A stretch of 64,000 bases of DNA from Clostridia bacterium. Lineage in GTDB: Bacteria > Bacillota > Clostridia > Christensenellales > Borkfalkiaceae. A program made the position numbers and the translations under genes. The stretch is from assembly GCA_017466825.1 (NCBI GenBank), contig JAFTTJ010000001.1:1-64000 (forward strand). Reading direction: 5' to 3'. Positions 62,761 to 64,000 of this stretch are shown piece after piece; position 1 is the stretch's first letter; each line of letters begins with the position of its first letter. The notes beneath the pieces were generated by a model. It was not told the origin of the DNA and did not search any database. It saw only the letters and a program-made list of their open reading frames with translations.

Positions 62761-62776
62761 TTAAACCACTTATAGG
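62761..62776 (+). repeat. Dispersed intergenic motif, copy
   Basis: TTAAACCACTTATAGG then GGCACTTTTATT. Confidence 0.55.
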
Positions 62777-62916
62777 GGCACTTTTATTAAACTTTTACCT
62801 TAAATTCTCTCTAAGCAAACAAGGGTTTCGACGTGCTTCGCCTTACGCACGGAATTTCCTATCACGGCCGTTTACGACCTCGATTTTTCAAACGTCGCGA
62901 TGTCGTTTGTTTAATC

Positions 62917-62946
62917 ATTATAGCATACCCGATAGGTAAAGGTCAA
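62917..62946 (-). promoter_or_regulatory. Promoter of the phosphofructokinase gene
   Basis: On the minus strand TTGACC (62941-62946), 18-bp spacer, TATAAT (62917-62922). It marks the host side of the prophage junction. Confidence 0.75.
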
Positions 62947-62967
62947 ACTCTGAAGGGTGGCATTTCG

Positions 62968-63300
62968 CTACTTTTTGGAGTTTTTGCTGACCTGTTTCTT
63001 TGCGTAGGCTTCGATTCGGTCGAATGCCGCTTGCACAATTCCCTTTACCACGTCCCTTTTGATTATGGGTTTCAGGATAGCGGGTATCAATGCGTATACT
63101 TGGTCGGTCGCTGCATCGAGTTTTTGCGCGCCTATCTTTTCGTCTTCTGGGTCTTCGTCGGGTTCCGCGTCATTGATGGCTCCCTCTGCCGCTTTGTATA
63201 ACTTCCCTTTTATGTAGAAGTAATACGAAAGGAACGAAACCACCACGGCGAGAATGCCGAGTAAAATCGTTATAATGGTTGAAACGGTTTCTGCTTTCAT
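62968..63300 (-). CDS. Holin-like phage protein
   Basis: The 110-residue protein has one N-terminal membrane helix (TIITILLGILAVVVSFLSYYFY), then a charged segment and a C-terminal helix IEAYAKKQ, as in LLH-type holins. It is the last prophage gene before the host promoter. The GC content here is higher than in host genes. Confidence 0.65.
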   Translation of the reverse strand: MKAETVSTIITILLGILAVVVSFLSYYFYIKGKLYKAAEGAINDAEPDEDPEDEKIGAQKLDAATDQVYALIPAILKPIIKRDVVKGIVQAAFDRIEAYAKKQVSKNSKK

Positions 63301-63614
63301 TCGTTATGTCCTCCTGTATATTCCACGTGTCTTGCTACTTCGTCAATGCGCTTGTGCGCTTGCTTACAGCTTTCCTCTACGCGCGTGAGCCTTTCGCCCT
63401 GCGTATCCTGCTTTCGTGCCACTTCTTTAACGTCAAGGCGCAAGTCGTCGAAACTATTTCGCATGTACTTGATGTCGCCTCTGATTCCGCCGTCGTCTTT
63501 GCCGGCATTGTAGTCTTCTTTCTTGCGGTCTCTCGTTACGCCTATAATGGTGCAAGTGACCGCAATTGCGGAAATCACCACGCTGGCAATTGCTATAATG
63601 GTTCCTGCGTCCAT
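63297..63614 (-). CDS. Phage membrane/coiled-coil protein (XhlA-like)
   Basis: The 105-residue protein has an N-terminal membrane helix and a coiled-coil C-terminal half (DDLRLDVKEVARKQDTQGERLTRVEES). XhlA proteins assist holin-lysin release. It overlaps the holin gene by 4 bp. Confidence 0.6.
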   Translation of the reverse strand: MDAGTIIAIASVVISAIAVTCTIIGVTRDRKKEDYNAGKDDGGIRGDIKYMRNSFDDLRLDVKEVARKQDTQGERLTRVEESCKQAHKRIDEVARHVEYTGGHNE

Positions 63615-63615
63615 A

Positions 63616-63762
63616 TCAAGCCTCCTTTGCGTAAGGTTCGCCTGTGATGGTTTCGTATTCTTCAGCAGTTATCCACTTTTTTTCCACGGCATCAGCCACT
63701 CTGCTTTTGCTCCACAGGCCGTTGTCGTAGTACTCTCTGACCTTGTTAAACTTTGCGCTCAT
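63616..63762 (-). CDS. XkdX family phage protein
   Basis: I use ATG 63762 (MSAKFNKVREYYDNGLWSKS), with AGGAGGGACACGTTG upstream. The 48-residue protein carries the XkdX pattern YYDNGLWSKSRV..AV...WITAEEYETITGE. XkdX genes lie next to tail genes and before holins in Bacillota phages. Confidence 0.85.
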   Translation of the reverse strand: MSAKFNKVREYYDNGLWSKSRVADAVEKKWITAEEYETITGEPYAKEA

Positions 63763-63919
63763 CAACGTGTCCCTCCTGTTCCGTGTTTTGCTCGAGTTCG
63801 ACACCGGTCATCATTGCGATGTAGTCGGCGTCTGCCTTGGCTTTCGTCAATTCAGCCCCTTGGGCTTCGCGCATTTGACGTTCCGCCATGAGTTGTTCCC
63901 TGATTGTGAGATGTTTCAT
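63746..63919 (-). CDS. Short phage protein upstream of XkdX
   Basis: 57 residues from ATG 63919 (MKHLTIREQLMAERQMREAQ), with GGGAGGAACACCAAA before it. Contains ADADYIAMMTGVEL, a stretch seen in small proteins preceding XkdX in phage tail modules. It overlaps XkdX by 17 bp. Confidence 0.7.
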   Translation of the reverse strand: MKHLTIREQLMAERQMREAQGAELTKAKADADYIAMMTGVELEQNTEQEGHVDERKV

Positions 63920-64000
63920 TTTGGTGTTCCTCCCATAAATTTTCGTAGAATTTGTCCATTTTTCGGACGACGCCCCTGTTATCGCCTTTCTTGGCATGCG
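63852..64000 (-). CDS. 3' end of a phage gene running off the window
   Basis: An open frame from the right edge ends at TGA 63852-63854. It reads KKGDNRGVVRKMDKFYENLW... and then a Thr/Ser/Gly-rich tail. It overlaps the 57-residue gene by 68 bp. It could be the C-terminus of a tail protein; the other frame may be right instead. Confidence 0.4.
   Translation of the reverse strand, partial: HAKKGDNRGVVRKMDKFYENLWEEHQNETSHNQGTTHGGTSNARSPRG

Larger units (their letters stand above)
62702..62916 (-). promoter_or_regulatory. Structured 5' UTR of the phosphofructokinase gene
   Basis: About 210 nt lie between the promoter and the ATG. Hairpins CAAACG-ACATCG-CGACGTTTG-type (62889-62909) and CGTGC-GTAAGGCGAA-GCACG (62833-62852) are visible, and two intergenic motif copies are present. 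No known riboswitch was recognised. Confidence 0.4.

Overview
The window reads as chromosomal DNA of a low-GC Bacillota bacterium, most likely an uncultured, probably gut-associated member of Clostridia. The basis is AGGAG-type ribosome binding sites, TTGACA/TATAAT promoters with 17-bp spacers, and Bacillota-style gene sets (cdaA, fakA-plsX-degV, lepA-hemW, lgt, rdgB-yfcE, comEC-holA). The last ~1 kb at the right edge is the end of a prophage.

Layout. 1-12 kb: a truncated DUF4838-type surface protein with a repeated C-terminal part, a 999-residue Ig-like/beta-helix lipoprotein, an ABC exporter operon with an Ig-like anchored protein, and a YwaF-like membrane protein. 12.5-20 kb: an OmpR-type two-component system, two BcrAB/NisFEG-like ABC exporters and paralogous small membrane proteins; this looks like an envelope-stress or antimicrobial-peptide resistance island. 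20-22 kb: two small RNA genes with almost the same promoter, a short basic protein, an integrase remnant, tRNA-end fragments and six tRNA genes (Gly, Arg, His, Gln, Lys, Lys). 22-30 kb: housekeeping genes (yfcE, rdgB, degV, aspartokinase, cdaA, holA, comEC, an MBL hydrolase). 30.1-31.2 kb: an RNA locus with a 130-bp tandem structured repeat, a probable 6S RNA and tRNA-Glu. 31-42 kb: PHP protein, split chromate transporter, lgt, a PfkB-family kinase, an EF-G-like GTPase, a leucine-rich-repeat lipoprotein, a copper ATPase with a nested chaperone start, and a glycerophosphodiesterase. 42.7-51.7 kb: lepA, hemW, dnaE, an ATP-type and a PPi-type phosphofructokinase. 51.8-57 kb: lipid genes on the minus strand (fakA, plsX, degV/fakB, an acyltransferase-like protein, a rhomboid-fold protein). 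57-62.7 kb: a second two-component system, a PHP-ROK-SIS operon and a third PfkA-type gene. 62.97-64 kb: prophage genes (holin-like, XhlA-like, XkdX).

How the genes fit together. FakA with a DegV (FakB) subunit phosphorylates fatty acids, PlsX exchanges acyl-phosphate with acyl-ACP, and an acyltransferase-like protein is encoded next to them, which together point to phospholipid synthesis using exogenous fatty acids. Glycolysis is represented by three PfkA-superfamily enzymes of different phosphoryl-donor type plus a PfkB-family kinase. The 12.5-20 kb genes form one likely regulon: a sensor pair, two exporters and small envelope proteins.

The least explained features are non-coding: (i) the 130-bp tandem structured RNA at 30.2 kb with a diverged third copy at 61.5 kb, (ii) the twin small RNAs at 20.1 and 20.35 kb, and (iii) a ~16-bp motif (core ATAATCGACTTATAGG) in at least twelve gene gaps across the window, often touching a stop codon.
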